Of a DNA stretch of 64,000 bases, positions 1 through 7,089 are shown piece after piece. The position numbers were made by a program, and so were the translations under genes. Numbering within the stretch: the first letter of the stretch is position 1; each line of letters starts with the position of its first letter. The notes below the pieces were generated by a model. The model ran no database searches. It worked only from the letters and a program-made list of their open reading frames with translations, and was not told where the DNA came from. Where the stretch lies: NCBI GenBank assembly GCA_035652335.1, contig DASRDZ010000007.1:3150-67149 (forward strand), read 5' to 3'. The stretch is from DASRDZ01 sp035652335. GTDB taxonomy: Bacteria; Chloroflexota; Dormibacteria; Aeolococcales; Aeolococcaceae.

Positions 1-1
1 C

Positions 2-880
2 GGCGCACTGCTCGCACTGCTCGTGGTCAAGCTGGTGATCTGGGCGGTGGCCCTCGGGTCGGGCACCAGCGGCGGCATCCTGGCGCCGCTGCTGATGATG
101 GGCGCGGCCGTCGGCGGCATGATGGCACCGGTGCTGCCGGGCGGCGAGGGACCGGCTGTGTGGGGCCTGGTCGGCATGGCGGCCGCGCTGGCGGGGGTCA
201 TGCGCTCGCCGTTCACCGCTGTGATCTTCGCCTTCGAGCTGACGCGCGACGCCAACGCGCTGCTGCCGCTGCTCATCGCCTGCACCTTCGCGCACCTGGT
301 CAGCGTGCTGGCGCTGCGCCGCTCGATCCTCACCGAGAAGGTCGCCCGGCGCGGCTTCCACGTCATGCGCGAGTACGTCGTCGACCCGCTGGAGGCGCTC
401 TTCGTGCGCGACGTGATGACCACGAGCATCGTCAGCGTCGCGGCCGAGCGCTCCGCCGCCGAGCTGTACGCCTCGCTGCGGCGCGGACCGGCGCAGCGGC
501 GGCAGCGGCTCTACCCCGTCGTCGGCGAGAACCGCTCGCTGCTCGGCGTCATCACCTGGTCCGACCTGGTGGAGGCGCACGCCGAGGGCGGCGACCGTGT
601 CGCCGTCGCCGACCTGATGCGCCGCGACGTCACCGTCGCCTACGCCGACGAGACCCTGCGGCAGCTCGCCGACCGCATGGCGGCGACGCAGATCGGGGTC
701 ATGCCGGTCGTGGAGCGCGACGACCCCTCCACCCTGCGCGGCACCGTGTCGCAGTTCGACCTGCTGCGTGCGCGCGAGCGCCATCTCGAAGAGGAGCGCC
801 ACCGCGAGCGCGTGCTGCGCGTGATAGCGTGGCGTCGCGATGGCCGAACCCCGAGATGGTCGAACGTCGCGCGCCGGTGA
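2..880 (+). CDS. ClC-family chloride channel/transporter with tandem CBS domains (5' truncated by window)
   Basis: The open frame enters from the left edge, so only the C-terminal 292 residues are visible. It begins in a membrane helix and quickly reaches the motif GSGTSGGILAP, a signature of the ClC pore (chloride channel or Cl-/H+ antiporter). Further helices follow, with the segment RSPFTAVIFAFELT that is typical of late ClC helices. From about residue 125 it is soluble and contains two CBS repeats (FVRDVMTTSIVSV and VADLMRRDVTVAYADETL). These usually sense nucleotides or regulate gating. The gene would act in the cytoplasmic membrane. Its end overlaps the start of the MarR gene by 41 nt in another frame, which suggests co-transcription. 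Confidence 0.9.
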   Translation, partial: GALLALLVVKLVIWAVALGSGTSGGILAPLLMMGAAVGGMMAPVLPGGEGPAVWGLVGMAAALAGVMRSPFTAVIFAFELTRDANALLPLLIACTFAHLVSVLALRRSILTEKVARRGFHVMREYVVDPLEALFVRDVMTTSIVSVAAERSAAELYASLRRGPAQRRQRLYPVVGENRSLLGVITWSDLVEAHAEGGDRVAVADLMRRDVTVAYADETLRQLADRMAATQIGVMPVVERDDPSTLRGTVSQFDLLRARERHLEEERHRERVLRVIAWRRDGRTPRWSNVARR

Positions 881-1322
881 GCATCCGCCCGAGCGCCTGC
901 GCGCGCTGGTCAGCGGCTACCGCAACGCCAACCTCGCCTTCGACCTGATCGGCCAGACGCTGCAGGACGAGGCAGCGCTGGGGCGCACCGACCTCCGCGT
1001 GCTGCAGATCCTCAGCGAGTCCGGGCCACTCGGCGCGGGCGAGATCGCCGAGCGCACCGGCCTCACCACCGGCAGCGTCACCGCTCTGCTCAACCGGCTG
1101 GAGGCGGCGCGCTGCCTGGAGCGCAGCACCGACGCCGGCGACGGGCGCCGCCGCATCGTGCGCATCACCCGCCTGGGCCGCCGGCGCTGGGAACGCGCCT
1201 TCGCCACCCTGCAGGAGGTGCTCGCCGAGGTGGCCGGCGAGTTCGACGACGTCGAGATGGACGTCGTGCTGCGCTTCCTCACCCTCGCGGAAGAGGTCTG
1301 CCGCGACGCGCTCGAGGGCTAG
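840..1322 (+). CDS. MarR-family transcriptional regulator
   Basis: A 160-aa winged-helix regulator. The segment LRVLQILSESGPLGAGEIAERTGLTTGSVTALLNRLE reads as helices 2-4 of a MarR domain, with the recognition helix around TTGSVTALLNRL. The wing follows (CLERSTDAGDGRRRIVRIT). The DGRRR turn is the classical MarR wing motif. Flanking helices would form the dimer interface. The ATG at 840 lies inside the ClC gene and has no clear ribosome binding site, so a later start is possible. The ligand is unknown. The neighbouring ClC and DinB-like genes are the obvious candidate targets. Confidence 0.88.
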   Translation: MAEPRDGRTSRAGEHPPERLRALVSGYRNANLAFDLIGQTLQDEAALGRTDLRVLQILSESGPLGAGEIAERTGLTTGSVTALLNRLEAARCLERSTDAGDGRRRIVRITRLGRRRWERAFATLQEVLAEVAGEFDDVEMDVVLRFLTLAEEVCRDALEG

Positions 1323-1341
1323 CCTGCGTCATGCTGGCGTC

Positions 1342-1938
1342 ATGTCCGCGGACCCTGCCAAGGCCGACCTGCAGCGCTACCTGCAGACCGCGCGCGAGAC
1401 GCTGCTCTGGAAGCTCGACGGTCTCTCCGAGCACGACGTCCGCCGCCCGCTGACGCCGACGGCGACCAACCTGCTCGGCCTCGTCAAGCACGTGGCCAGC
1501 GTCGAGCTGGGCTATCTCACCGTCGTCTTCGACCGCCCCCTCGGTGAGTCGCTGCCGTGGTTCGACGACGGCGCCGAGCCCAACGCCGACATGTGGGCGA
1601 CACCCGACGAGTCGCGCGAGATGATCGTCGACCTCTACCGCCGCGCCTGGGCGCACGGTGACGCGACCATCGCGGCGCTGCCGCTCGACGCGGTCGGGCG
1701 AGTTCCCTGGTGGCCGGAGGAGCGGCGCGAGGTGACGCTGCATCGCATCCTCGTCCACGTCATCGCCGAGACCAACCGCCACGCCGGGCACGCCGACATC
1801 GTGCGCGAGCTGATCGACGGCGCGGTCGGGCTTCGCGCCGAGGCGCGCAACATGGCGCCGGGGGACGCGGACTGGTGGGAGGACTACCGCAGGCGCGTCG
1901 CGGACGCGGCGAGGGAGGTGGCCGAGCGGGGCGGCTGA
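1342..1938 (+). CDS. DinB/DUF664-family protein
   Basis: A 198-aa protein of the DinB-like four-helix-bundle superfamily, most like DUF664 members of high-GC bacteria. The N-terminal part (TARETLLWKLDGLSEHDVRRPLTPTATNLLGLVKHVASVELGY) has the typical kLdgLse..r.pltps..sllglvkHla pattern. Later come HVIAETNRHAGHADIVRELIDG and the C-terminal WWEDY. The His residues of KHVA and of RHAGHAD sit where this superfamily binds a divalent metal. Some relatives are thiol-dependent S-transferases, but most have no known reaction, so I assign none. It starts 19 nt after the MarR stop. Confidence 0.85.
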   Translation: MSADPAKADLQRYLQTARETLLWKLDGLSEHDVRRPLTPTATNLLGLVKHVASVELGYLTVVFDRPLGESLPWFDDGAEPNADMWATPDESREMIVDLYRRAWAHGDATIAALPLDAVGRVPWWPEERREVTLHRILVHVIAETNRHAGHADIVRELIDGAVGLRAEARNMAPGDADWWEDYRRRVADAAREVAERGG

Positions 1939-1948
1939 GCCGGCGGGG

Positions 1949-2323
1949 TCAGCGGGGCGCCGGCGCCGCTTCCGCCGCCGCGGCCGGTGCGGAGGCGCGC
2001 GCGCCGTTGAGCACGCTGTCGAGCAGGCCCGGGTAGACCGCGTCGACCTCCTCCTTGCGCAGGCGCAGGTACTTACGCGTGCCCTCCATGCGCCCGCTGA
2101 TCAGGCCGGCGAACTTCAAGGTGCGGAAGTGATGGGTCATGGTCGCCTTGGTCACCGGCAGGTCGATGGCGCCGCAGTAGAGCTCGCCCTCGCAGCCGGC
2201 CAGCGCCTGGACGATGGCCAGCCGCATCGGGTCGGCCAGCGCCTGGAGCACCTGGCCGATGTCGGCCACCGGGTACTCATGGAGGAGTGGGGCGGCCTGC
2301 GCCTCCGGAGACTCGTCGAGCAT
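1949..2323 (-). CDS. ArsR-family HTH repressor, divergent from the MFS exporter
   Basis: A 124-aa winged-helix protein. The N-terminal portion (DIGQVLQALADPMRLAIVQALAGCEGE) is the standard ArsR opening. The recognition helix lies in LPVTKATMTHHFRTLKFAGLISG and the wing in RMEGTRKYLRLRKEEVDAVYPGLLDSVL. Two Cys residues (GCEGELYCGAIDLP) lie between the first helices but do not form the ELCVC metal site, so the inducer is probably organic rather than a metal. It faces the MFS exporter across 71 nt and probably represses it. It ends 10 nt from the convergent DinB-like gene. Confidence 0.88.
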   Translation of the reverse strand: MLDESPEAQAAPLLHEYPVADIGQVLQALADPMRLAIVQALAGCEGELYCGAIDLPVTKATMTHHFRTLKFAGLISGRMEGTRKYLRLRKEEVDAVYPGLLDSVLNGARASAPAAAAEAAPAPR

Positions 2324-2356
2324 AGTTTGACAATGATCTAACTACGGATGTATGAT
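2323..2356 (+). promoter_or_regulatory. Near-consensus sigma-70-type promoter with overlapping ArsR operator
   Basis: TTGACA at 2327-2332 is followed after 18 bp by TATGAT at 2351-2356, which directs rightward transcription from about 2363 into the small ORF and MFS gene. An imperfect palindrome with arms TAGTT (2323-2327) and AACTA (2340-2344), plus inner GA/TC pairs, covers the -35 box and abuts the ArsR start codon. ArsR bound there would block both directions. The -10 box lies at the first possible start codon of the long MFS frame, so that start can be excluded. Confidence 0.6.
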
Positions 2357-2394
2357 CCTGGTCGAACGATACCACAAGCGCCCAGGAGGCACAC

Positions 2395-2583
2395 ATGAAC
2401 CAGGAGACGCTCTCCCCGGCGGTCGCGCAGCGTGCCGCCCGGGAGCCGGACCATCTTCACTTCGACCGCCACGCCGGTGTGTGGCGGTCCCACGCGGAGC
2501 TCGCCACCCCCCAGGCGGCCCCGTCCGGCCCTGGCGCGGTGGCCGTGCTCACCCGCCCCGAGGACGACGGGGGGTGCGAGTGA
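2395..2583 (+). CDS. Small 62-aa protein upstream of and coupled to the MFS exporter
   Basis: A short frame beginning with ATG at 2395, preceded by a strong AGGAGG Shine-Dalgarno 6 nt upstream. It is the first translated frame after the predicted promoter. Its TGA (2581-2583) overlaps the GTG start of the MFS gene (2580), which is classic translational coupling. The product is soluble (HFDRHAGVWRSHAEL in the middle, acidic C-terminus PEDDGGCE) with no recognised domain. It may be a genuine small protein or a leader peptide that sets exporter translation. Confidence 0.55.
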   Translation: MNQETLSPAVAQRAAREPDHLHFDRHAGVWRSHAELATPQAAPSGPGAVAVLTRPEDDGGCE

Positions 2584-4058
2584 TCCCGGCCGCGCTGCGG
2601 ACGATCGACCGGCGCTGGCTGGCGCTGGTGATCCTCTGCGTCGGGCAGCTGATGATCGTGCTCGACGCGACCGTGGTCAACGTCGCCCTGCCCGAGATCC
2701 AGTCCTCCCTGGGCTTCTCGCAGGCGTCGCTGGCCTGGGTCGTCAACGGCTACCTGATCACCTTCGGCGGGCTGCTGCTGCTGGCGGGACGCCTCGGCGA
2801 CCTGCTGGGACGGCGGCGCGTGTTTCTGACAGGGGTGGCACTTTTCACCGCGGCCTCGCTGCTCTGCGGCATCGCCCCGAGCGGCGCGCTGCTCGTCGCC
2901 GCCCGCTTCGTCCAGGGCATCGGCGCCGCCACCGTCGCCTCGATGGTGCTGGCGCTGATCGTCACCCTCTTCCCCCTGCCGCGCGACACCGCCAAGGCGA
3001 TGAGCATCTACGCCTTCGTCGCCTCGGCGGGCGGGTCGATCGGGCTGCTCGTCGGCGGGCTGATCACCCAGGCGGTGAGCTGGCACTGGATCTTCTTCAT
3101 CAACCTGCCGATCGGGGCGGTGGTCCTGGTGCTCGGCTCGGCGTTCATCCCGCGGACGGCGGGGCGCGGGCTGCACCACGGGGTCGACGCTCTCGGCGGT
3201 GTGCTCGTGACCGCGGCGCCGTCGCTCGCGGTGTACGCCATCCTGCAGGCGGGGGACAGCGGGTGGGTGTCGTTGCGCACGCTGGGGTTGCTCGGCGCTG
3301 TGGTGGCGCTGGCCGTGGTGTTCGTGGTGCGCGAGTCGACGGCGCGTGCGCCGCTGATGCCGCTGCACGTCTTCGCCTCGCGGACGCTGGTGGCGGCGAA
3401 CCTGATGCGGGCGCTGTTCGGGGTGGGGTTGTTCGGGACCTTCTTCCTGGGCGTGCTCTACATGCAGCATGTGCTGGGGTACGGGTCGCTGCAGACGGGG
3501 CTGGCGTTCCTGCCGCAGACGGTGATCGTGGCGGTGGTGTCGCTGTTCGTCACCCGGCGGCTGGTGCAGAGGTTCGGCAACCGGACGGTGATCGTGGCGG
3601 CGCTGGGGCTGGTGGCGCTCGGGCTCGCGCTCTTCTCCCGCGCCTCCGTGGGCGGCTCGTACGTGTCGACGATCCTGCCGGTGACGCTGCTGATCGGCAT
3701 GGGTGGCGGGCTCATCTTCGCGCCGAGCGCGACGCTGGCCATGTCGGGTGTGGCGGCGGGGGACGTGGGGCTGGCGTCGGGGCTGGCGAACGTGGCGCTG
3801 CAGTTCGGCGCGGCGGCGGGTGTCGCGGTGCTGGCGTCGCTGTCGTCGTCGCACAGCGCGTCGCTCGCGTCGGGGGGCGCCTCTCCCCTCTTCGCCCTGA
3901 CCGGGGGCTATCAGCTCGGGTTCGTCGTGGCGGCGGGGTGCGTCGTCGCGGCTCTGGTGGTCACCGCGGTGCTACTGCGCAATGTGCGCGGGGCGGCCGT
4001 GGCTCCTGCGCCGGCGCCGCGGCCTGCAGTGCTGGGGGCGGAGGATCTGGCGGCGTAG
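2580..4058 (+). CDS. MFS multidrug exporter, DHA2 (14-TM, EmrB/QacA) family
   Basis: Starting at GTG 2580 the product is about 492 aa with 14 hydrophobic segments. It opens with WLALVILCVGQLMIVLDATVVNVALPEIQ, which contains DHA2 motif D1 (LDxTVVNVALP). The loop 2-3 motif A reads AGRLGDLLGRRRVF, and motif C-like glycine/proline-rich segments follow. It should be a proton-driven drug or toxin exporter in the cytoplasmic membrane. A much longer frame is open upstream to 2352, but it begins inside the -10 box, so I prefer 2580 (alternative GTG at 2574). The divergent ArsR gene probably controls it. Confidence 0.9.
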   Translation: MIPAALRTIDRRWLALVILCVGQLMIVLDATVVNVALPEIQSSLGFSQASLAWVVNGYLITFGGLLLLAGRLGDLLGRRRVFLTGVALFTAASLLCGIAPSGALLVAARFVQGIGAATVASMVLALIVTLFPLPRDTAKAMSIYAFVASAGGSIGLLVGGLITQAVSWHWIFFINLPIGAVVLVLGSAFIPRTAGRGLHHGVDALGGVLVTAAPSLAVYAILQAGDSGWVSLRTLGLLGAVVALAVVFVVRESTARAPLMPLHVFASRTLVAANLMRALFGVGLFGTFFLGVLYMQHVLGYGSLQTGLAFLPQTVIVAVVSLFVTRRLVQRFGNRTVIVAALGLVALGLALFSRASVGGSYVSTILPVTLLIGMGGGLIFAPSATLAMSGVAAGDVGLASGLANVALQFGAAAGVAVLASLSSSHSASLASGGASPLFALTGGYQLGFVVAAGCVVAALVVTAVLLRNVRGAAVAPAPAPRPAVLGAEDLAA

Positions 4059-4066
4059 GCCGGGGT

Positions 4067-4090
4067 GGGCGAGGTGACGAAGCCTCGCCC
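4067..4090 (+). terminator. Stem-loop terminator after the MFS gene
   Basis: Nine nt after the MFS stop lies a perfect 8-bp stem, GGGCGAGG (4067-4074) pairing with CCTCGCCC (4083-4090), around an 8-nt loop. There is no T-tract, which is common for hairpins in high-GC genomes. Placement right after the stop supports a transcription end. Confidence 0.55.
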
Positions 4091-4521
4091 GGTGGCGGCT
4101 ATTGCGCTGGCACAACCGCTTAGTCGCGGGAATACTTCCCATGAGTTGCCGCCCAGAACCGGTCGCCGTCGCCTCCTGGGCCGTTCACACGCTTCGCGCC
4201 CCAGTCTGCCTCCGGCGCTACGCTTGCGAATCCTCCGCCATTGGAGCTACACCTGCACCGACAGGACTTCCACTGAACCAGTACGGCAACAGCGCCAACC
4301 GGCGCCCACTTCACAGCGGCACGACAAGGTCAAGAAGCTATCCGCGCTGTCCAACGCCGCAGCCCCGGGCCGCTCCCCTGTCTCAGTGCCGCACCTTCTC
4401 CGGTTCGCAAATCGTACGACCATGCTGGGCGGTCGGCGCCGTGATTTGGGGGCCTCCGTCACGTGCGAGTAGTGAACGCTTCAAGTCTGCGTCGTTGCGA
4501 GATCGCTTCTACCTCGGCCAC
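4091..4521. other. Gene-poor 430-bp stretch with decayed sequence
   Basis: No convincing intact gene. Several long frames cross it on both strands, but their products are rich in Arg, Ser and Pro and look non-coding. Base composition is visibly less GC-rich than the flanking MFS gene. The stretch at 4318-4432 resembles the 3' part of the gene at 5721-6056 (separate entry). The rest holds nothing I can identify. Confidence 0.5.
4318..4432 (-). pseudogene. Decayed copy of the DUF2283-like gene end
   Basis: The plus-strand bases beginning ACGACAAGGTCAAGAAGC near 4321 align with ACGACGAGATTGAGAAGC near 5731. The similarity continues as GCTGTCC, CGCAG, TCCCCTG and finally ATCGTACGACCATG in both. 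On the minus strand one frame reads PAWSYDL and then degenerates to a stop, against PSWSYDV in the intact gene. Internal deletions remove the conserved ALYLRM core. The alignment was done by eye. Confidence 0.4.
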
Positions 4522-4809
4522 TCACCCCGCGAATCTGACAATCAACTCCTCCAGTATCGCCCCTTCCGGAGTAAGGCCGTAGTCGCGCTTGAATCCCGCT
4601 GCGGCGAGACGTTCGGTGAAGCACTCCCGGAACCGCTCCGCGGTCTGATCGTCCACAGACAGGATCACGTCCGATCGCACTCGCTGAGCTTGGTACGAGT
4701 GGCGCACTGCAAATCGGCGGGAGGATACCCAATGGATCTCAAATATCGACAGAGTGCTGGGGACACTGAAATCGCTCTCATTGGGTCGGGCCAGCTCCTG
4801 ACATCGCAA
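4522..4809 (-). CDS. Small hypothetical protein, last member of the Rhs-linked gene array
   Basis: A 95-aa frame whose second half (VRSDVILSVDDQTAERFRECFTERLAAAGF, then LTPEGAILEELIVRFAG) has the amphipathic pattern and codon-position bias of a real protein. The N-terminal 30 residues look less convincing, and the gene may have lost its true 5' end. No family recognised. It lies at the distal end of a same-strand series of small genes downstream of the giant Rhs gene, a position typical of orphan immunity or accessory genes in polymorphic toxin loci. Confidence 0.45.
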   Translation of the reverse strand: MRCQELARPNESDFSVPSTLSIFEIHWVSSRRFAVRHSYQAQRVRSDVILSVDDQTAERFRECFTERLAAAGFKRDYGLTPEGAILEELIVRFAG

Positions 4810-4960
4810 TATCGACTCTCTGGGCGATCCTAGGTCAGACTCTTGGCCGGGTCAACAGTACTAGTTCGCGGTGTGGCACTCGCCCACTACGCGCAGCCAC
4901 CCTTGACGGATGACGGCGCTATGACGAGACCGCCCGCACGACCCAACGACAGTCTCCAGC

Positions 4961-5380
4961 CTAGTTCATGTCTGGCCGCACACTCAACATCTCGATGTTG
5001 CGGGCGAGTGTATGCTCATCGAGCCACCCCACGTCCGAATCCCCCAGATCGAGGAGCAAACCCATCACCTCGTTCATGGCGAGAGATGGATCATCCTCCC
5101 ACTCAGCATCAAACGTGGGCGACATTCCCTCGACCTGCTGCGGAAACAGCCCCTCCCTCCAGAAATAAGCCCAAACTTGGGCCCGACGCTGCGAGGGTAT
5201 GTCCAGTGGAAGGTCGCCCAAGGTGGCGATCAACCTCTCTCGGCTCAGTCGGTATTCGGTTCGTTCACGGGCTAGGGCGTCCAGGTCTTCACGTGAAGCG
5301 GCTCGGATGATATCGAGTGTCCCGAAGTCACCTTCGGCAAAAGCCCGAACCGCCGCCCTGAGGTCATCTAGCCGCCTCAT
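4961..5380 (-). CDS. Hypothetical 139-aa protein in the Rhs-linked array
   Basis: A soluble, acidic, mostly helical protein. The N-terminal half (MRRLDDLRAAVRAFAEGDF, later REDLDALARERTEYRLSRERLIATLGDLP) suggests helical packing. The C-terminal half is acidic (DAEWEDDPSLAMNEVMGLLLDLGDSDVGWLD). I do not recognise a family. The ATG at 5380 overlaps the stop of the preceding small gene by 4 nt (5377-5380), so the two were translated together. Size, acidity and position downstream of a toxin-type Rhs gene fit an orphan immunity protein, but this is inference only. Confidence 0.6.
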   Translation of the reverse strand: MRRLDDLRAAVRAFAEGDFGTLDIIRAASREDLDALARERTEYRLSRERLIATLGDLPLDIPSQRRAQVWAYFWREGLFPQQVEGMSPTFDAEWEDDPSLAMNEVMGLLLDLGDSDVGWLDEHTLARNIEMLSVRPDMN

Positions 5381-5649
5381 TCTCCCACCGCCGAATTCGT
5401 CCGAACCACCAGTGGCGAACTCGCCATCTCATTAAAGAACGAGTCGTCGGCAACGACCGGCAACGCGTTCCCGATCGCCCAGCCCATGTCACAACCCCCA
5501 GGATCAGTCTCACGGCGCATCACTCCGCTCAAGGCTGGCGCTGAAGCCAGCCGCGCCACCGGCACGGTGAGGGCAAGAACGAGCGCTTCTCGGACGTCTG
5601 ACGTCGACTTGGTGAGTGCCCGCCACTCTCGCCGCCCGCACGCGTCCAA
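5377..5649 (-). CDS. Small protein, possibly a truncated helical-repeat (HEAT/ARM-like) fragment
   Basis: A 90-aa frame. The middle and end (REALVLALTVPVARLAS, then CDMGWAIGNALPVVADDSFFNEM, then SPLVVRTNS) recall one or two helical repeats of the HEAT type, where a GWAIGNALxVVADD-like unit is common. The start is poorly supported, and the first 15 residues look like read-through of another frame. The gene may therefore be a 5'-truncated remnant. It is coupled by a 4-nt overlap to the downstream 139-aa gene. Confidence 0.4.
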   Translation of the reverse strand: MDACGRREWRALTKSTSDVREALVLALTVPVARLASAPALSGVMRRETDPGGCDMGWAIGNALPVVADDSFFNEMASSPLVVRTNSAVGE

Positions 5650-5720
5650 TCCGTATACCGACAGACCTCATGTAGCTCCCAGCGAAGGCGGAACCAGTCT
5701 CGGCCACCAAGGAGCAGTGC

Positions 5721-6056
5721 TCATAGTGACACGACGAGATTGAGAAGCCTCCCCCGGCTGTCCCGCGTCGCAGTCCCGACCACCTTCCCCTGCCTCGGCG
5801 CGCCGCCGGCCCTCATGCGCAAATAGAGGGCATCCATCTCGACATCGTACGACCATGATGGCACGTCGACTCCGGACTCAGGCGGTGAGTCTTTACCAAG
5901 CTGGCGCCGGAAGTCCAACACCTCAACGCCTAATGGAACGCCGAAGTCGTCGAAGTCGACAACGCAGTCAACGGCACGAGTCTGAACCGGATCCCCCGGC
6001 ATGAAACATATGAGCACCTGATCCTCGGCGATCGTAACTCTAGCCTTGGCGGTCAT
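5721..6056 (-). CDS. DUF2283-like small protein with two half-repeats
   Basis: I choose the ATG at 6056 because GGTGG precedes it by 5 nt (upstream ATG 6071 is possible), giving 111 aa. The segment SYDVEMDALYLRMR matches the DUF2283 signature (YDxxxDALYIRL), followed by a Gly-rich turn and GTATRDSRGRLLNLVVSL. The first half (AVDCVVDFDDFGVPLGVEVLDFRR in pieces) looks like the second half of another DUF2283 unit, so the protein seems to hold two related units. DUF2283 function is unknown. A decayed copy of its 3' end lies near 4318-4432, showing local duplication. Confidence 0.65.
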   Translation of the reverse strand: MTAKARVTIAEDQVLICFMPGDPVQTRAVDCVVDFDDFGVPLGVEVLDFRRQLGKDSPPESGVDVPSWSYDVEMDALYLRMRAGGAPRQGKVVGTATRDSRGRLLNLVVSL

Positions 6057-6179
6057 AGCATCCACCGGCATCAGGCCAGCGAGTGACGGTCTGGCGTCTG
6101 CTTGGCGCTAGGCGTGCCACCGCTCGACCCCATGCCCGAGGCGCAATGAATAGCCACAGCGCCACCTTCGCGAAACCAT

Positions 6180-6623
6180 TCAGCGAGACCAAGGCAGTTC
6201 GACCGTACCGAGGATGTCAAGAAAGATGCGAGGGTTACCCGGCTCACAACGCACGTACCAAGTCGAGCCGTCGCGCGCCGTACCAGCGGCGTACCATGTC
6301 TCGTAAGGCCCAACTTCGGGCAAATCAGTGAGCGTCGCGCCGTTGGCAAACGTCAACGTAAGGGTCCCGTCCTCTGATACGACACATTCCTGAACCTCGC
6401 GCGGCAGTAGGGTCACGAACCGCGCCGCGGCGTCTTCACCTCCCTGATCTGGATTCCACTGGCCCACGAGGTCACCCCGTTCGTCGGTCAGGCGCAACGG
6501 CCCGGAAAGGTGCAGCGTTACGTCAGAAGTCCTCAGCAACACATGCTCCGCACCCCACGACGTGGCCTCGATAGCGTGAGATGCCAGTGGCAGGGCTGAG
6601 TTCCGCATCCGATTAGAAGTCAT
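6180..6623 (-). CDS. Hypothetical 147-aa beta-rich protein, candidate immunity protein
   Basis: A soluble beta-rich protein. It contains HVLLRTSDVTLHLSGPLRLTDERG, an acidic stretch, then CVVSEDGTLTLTFANGATLTDLPEVGPYETWYAAG and a segment around YVRCEPGNPRIFLDI. The pattern (a 'sl.l....l....g.Lti.F.dG..l.V..d..yEaW' core) resembles small DUF6188-type proteins often found near secreted toxins. I could not verify the family. The start overlaps the end of a short open frame by 11 nt. Strand and spacing match the other small genes after the Rhs stop. Confidence 0.6.
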   Translation of the reverse strand: MTSNRMRNSALPLASHAIEATSWGAEHVLLRTSDVTLHLSGPLRLTDERGDLVGQWNPDQGGEDAAARFVTLLPREVQECVVSEDGTLTLTFANGATLTDLPEVGPYETWYAAGTARDGSTWYVRCEPGNPRIFLDILGTVELPWSR

Positions 6624-7089
6624 CTGGTCGAAGTTCAGGTATGTCCCGTTCGCCGATCTCGACGTTACCCCAGGCCATCTCGTCGGTCACGTGGCAGATC
6701 TCACCGGGCTCATTCGTGAGCCGCGGCGCCGGGAGGCAGGAGGTCCATGACCTTAGAGAGCACGCCAATCACCCTCTCAACATCAACGGCCGTCATCTCC
6801 CGTGGTCGGCGCTCCGTGGCGGTGGCGTAGATCTCTTCGAGCTTCTCCCATTCGGCCCGAAGACGCTTCCGTCGCTCCTCGTCCCACGTCTCAGCGCGCC
6901 AAATGGCATCCAGGTCAGCCACCAAATGGCCAAGGCTCGCAACCCGGCCGTCGTAGGAGCTGATCCTGCGCGTGACCTGCTCACGAATTCGCGAGTCCAT
7001 CGGCCGATTTCCGCCTTCACGCTACCGTCAGGGTTCAAGGTCACCCTCACCCAGTTCACCGGGTCGCAACCCGCCATGGTACCGGTCAC
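6613..7089 (-). pseudogene. Possible frameshifted gene spanning three reading frames
   Basis: GTG 7089 overlaps the stop of the upstream immunity-like gene (GTGA) and opens a protein-like stretch CDPVNWVRVTLNPDGSVKAE. After about 7000 that frame turns into Ser/Pro/Arg-rich nonsense, while the phase starting at 7000 becomes protein-like down to 6710. Beyond that stop, a third phase reads ICHVTDEMAWGNVEIGERD and IPELRPDDF before a TAA at 6613. One gene split by two frameshifts explains this best. Three overlapping small genes are the alternative. Confidence 0.4.
6710..7000 (-). CDS. Hypothetical 96-aa protein, likely part of a frameshifted gene
   Basis: A soluble protein, helical for most of its length: YDGRVASLGHLVADLDAIWR, then a charged helix with WDEERRKRLRAEWEKLEEIY, then a helix around VDVERVIGVLSKVMDLLP. 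No family recognised. The ATG at 7000 has no clear ribosome binding site. A well-formed N-terminal frame starting at GTG 7089 runs into it in another phase, so this may be the middle portion of a longer, broken gene (see next entry). Confidence 0.5.
   Translation of the reverse strand: MDSRIREQVTRRISSYDGRVASLGHLVADLDAIWRAETWDEERRKRLRAEWEKLEEIYATATERRPREMTAVDVERVIGVLSKVMDLLPPGAAAHE

Noticed and set aside
2352..2579. N-terminal extension of the MFS protein to 568 aa
   Set aside because: The first codon lies in the -10 box, and the region encodes the 62-aa peptide in a different, better-supported frame.
4102..4833. 243-aa plus-strand frame
   Set aside because: Composition is Ser/Arg/Cys-rich and it covers the more convincing minus-strand gene at 4522-4809.
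6071..6349. 92-aa minus-strand frame
   Set aside because: Overlaps the better-supported 147-aa gene in another phase and has random-looking composition.
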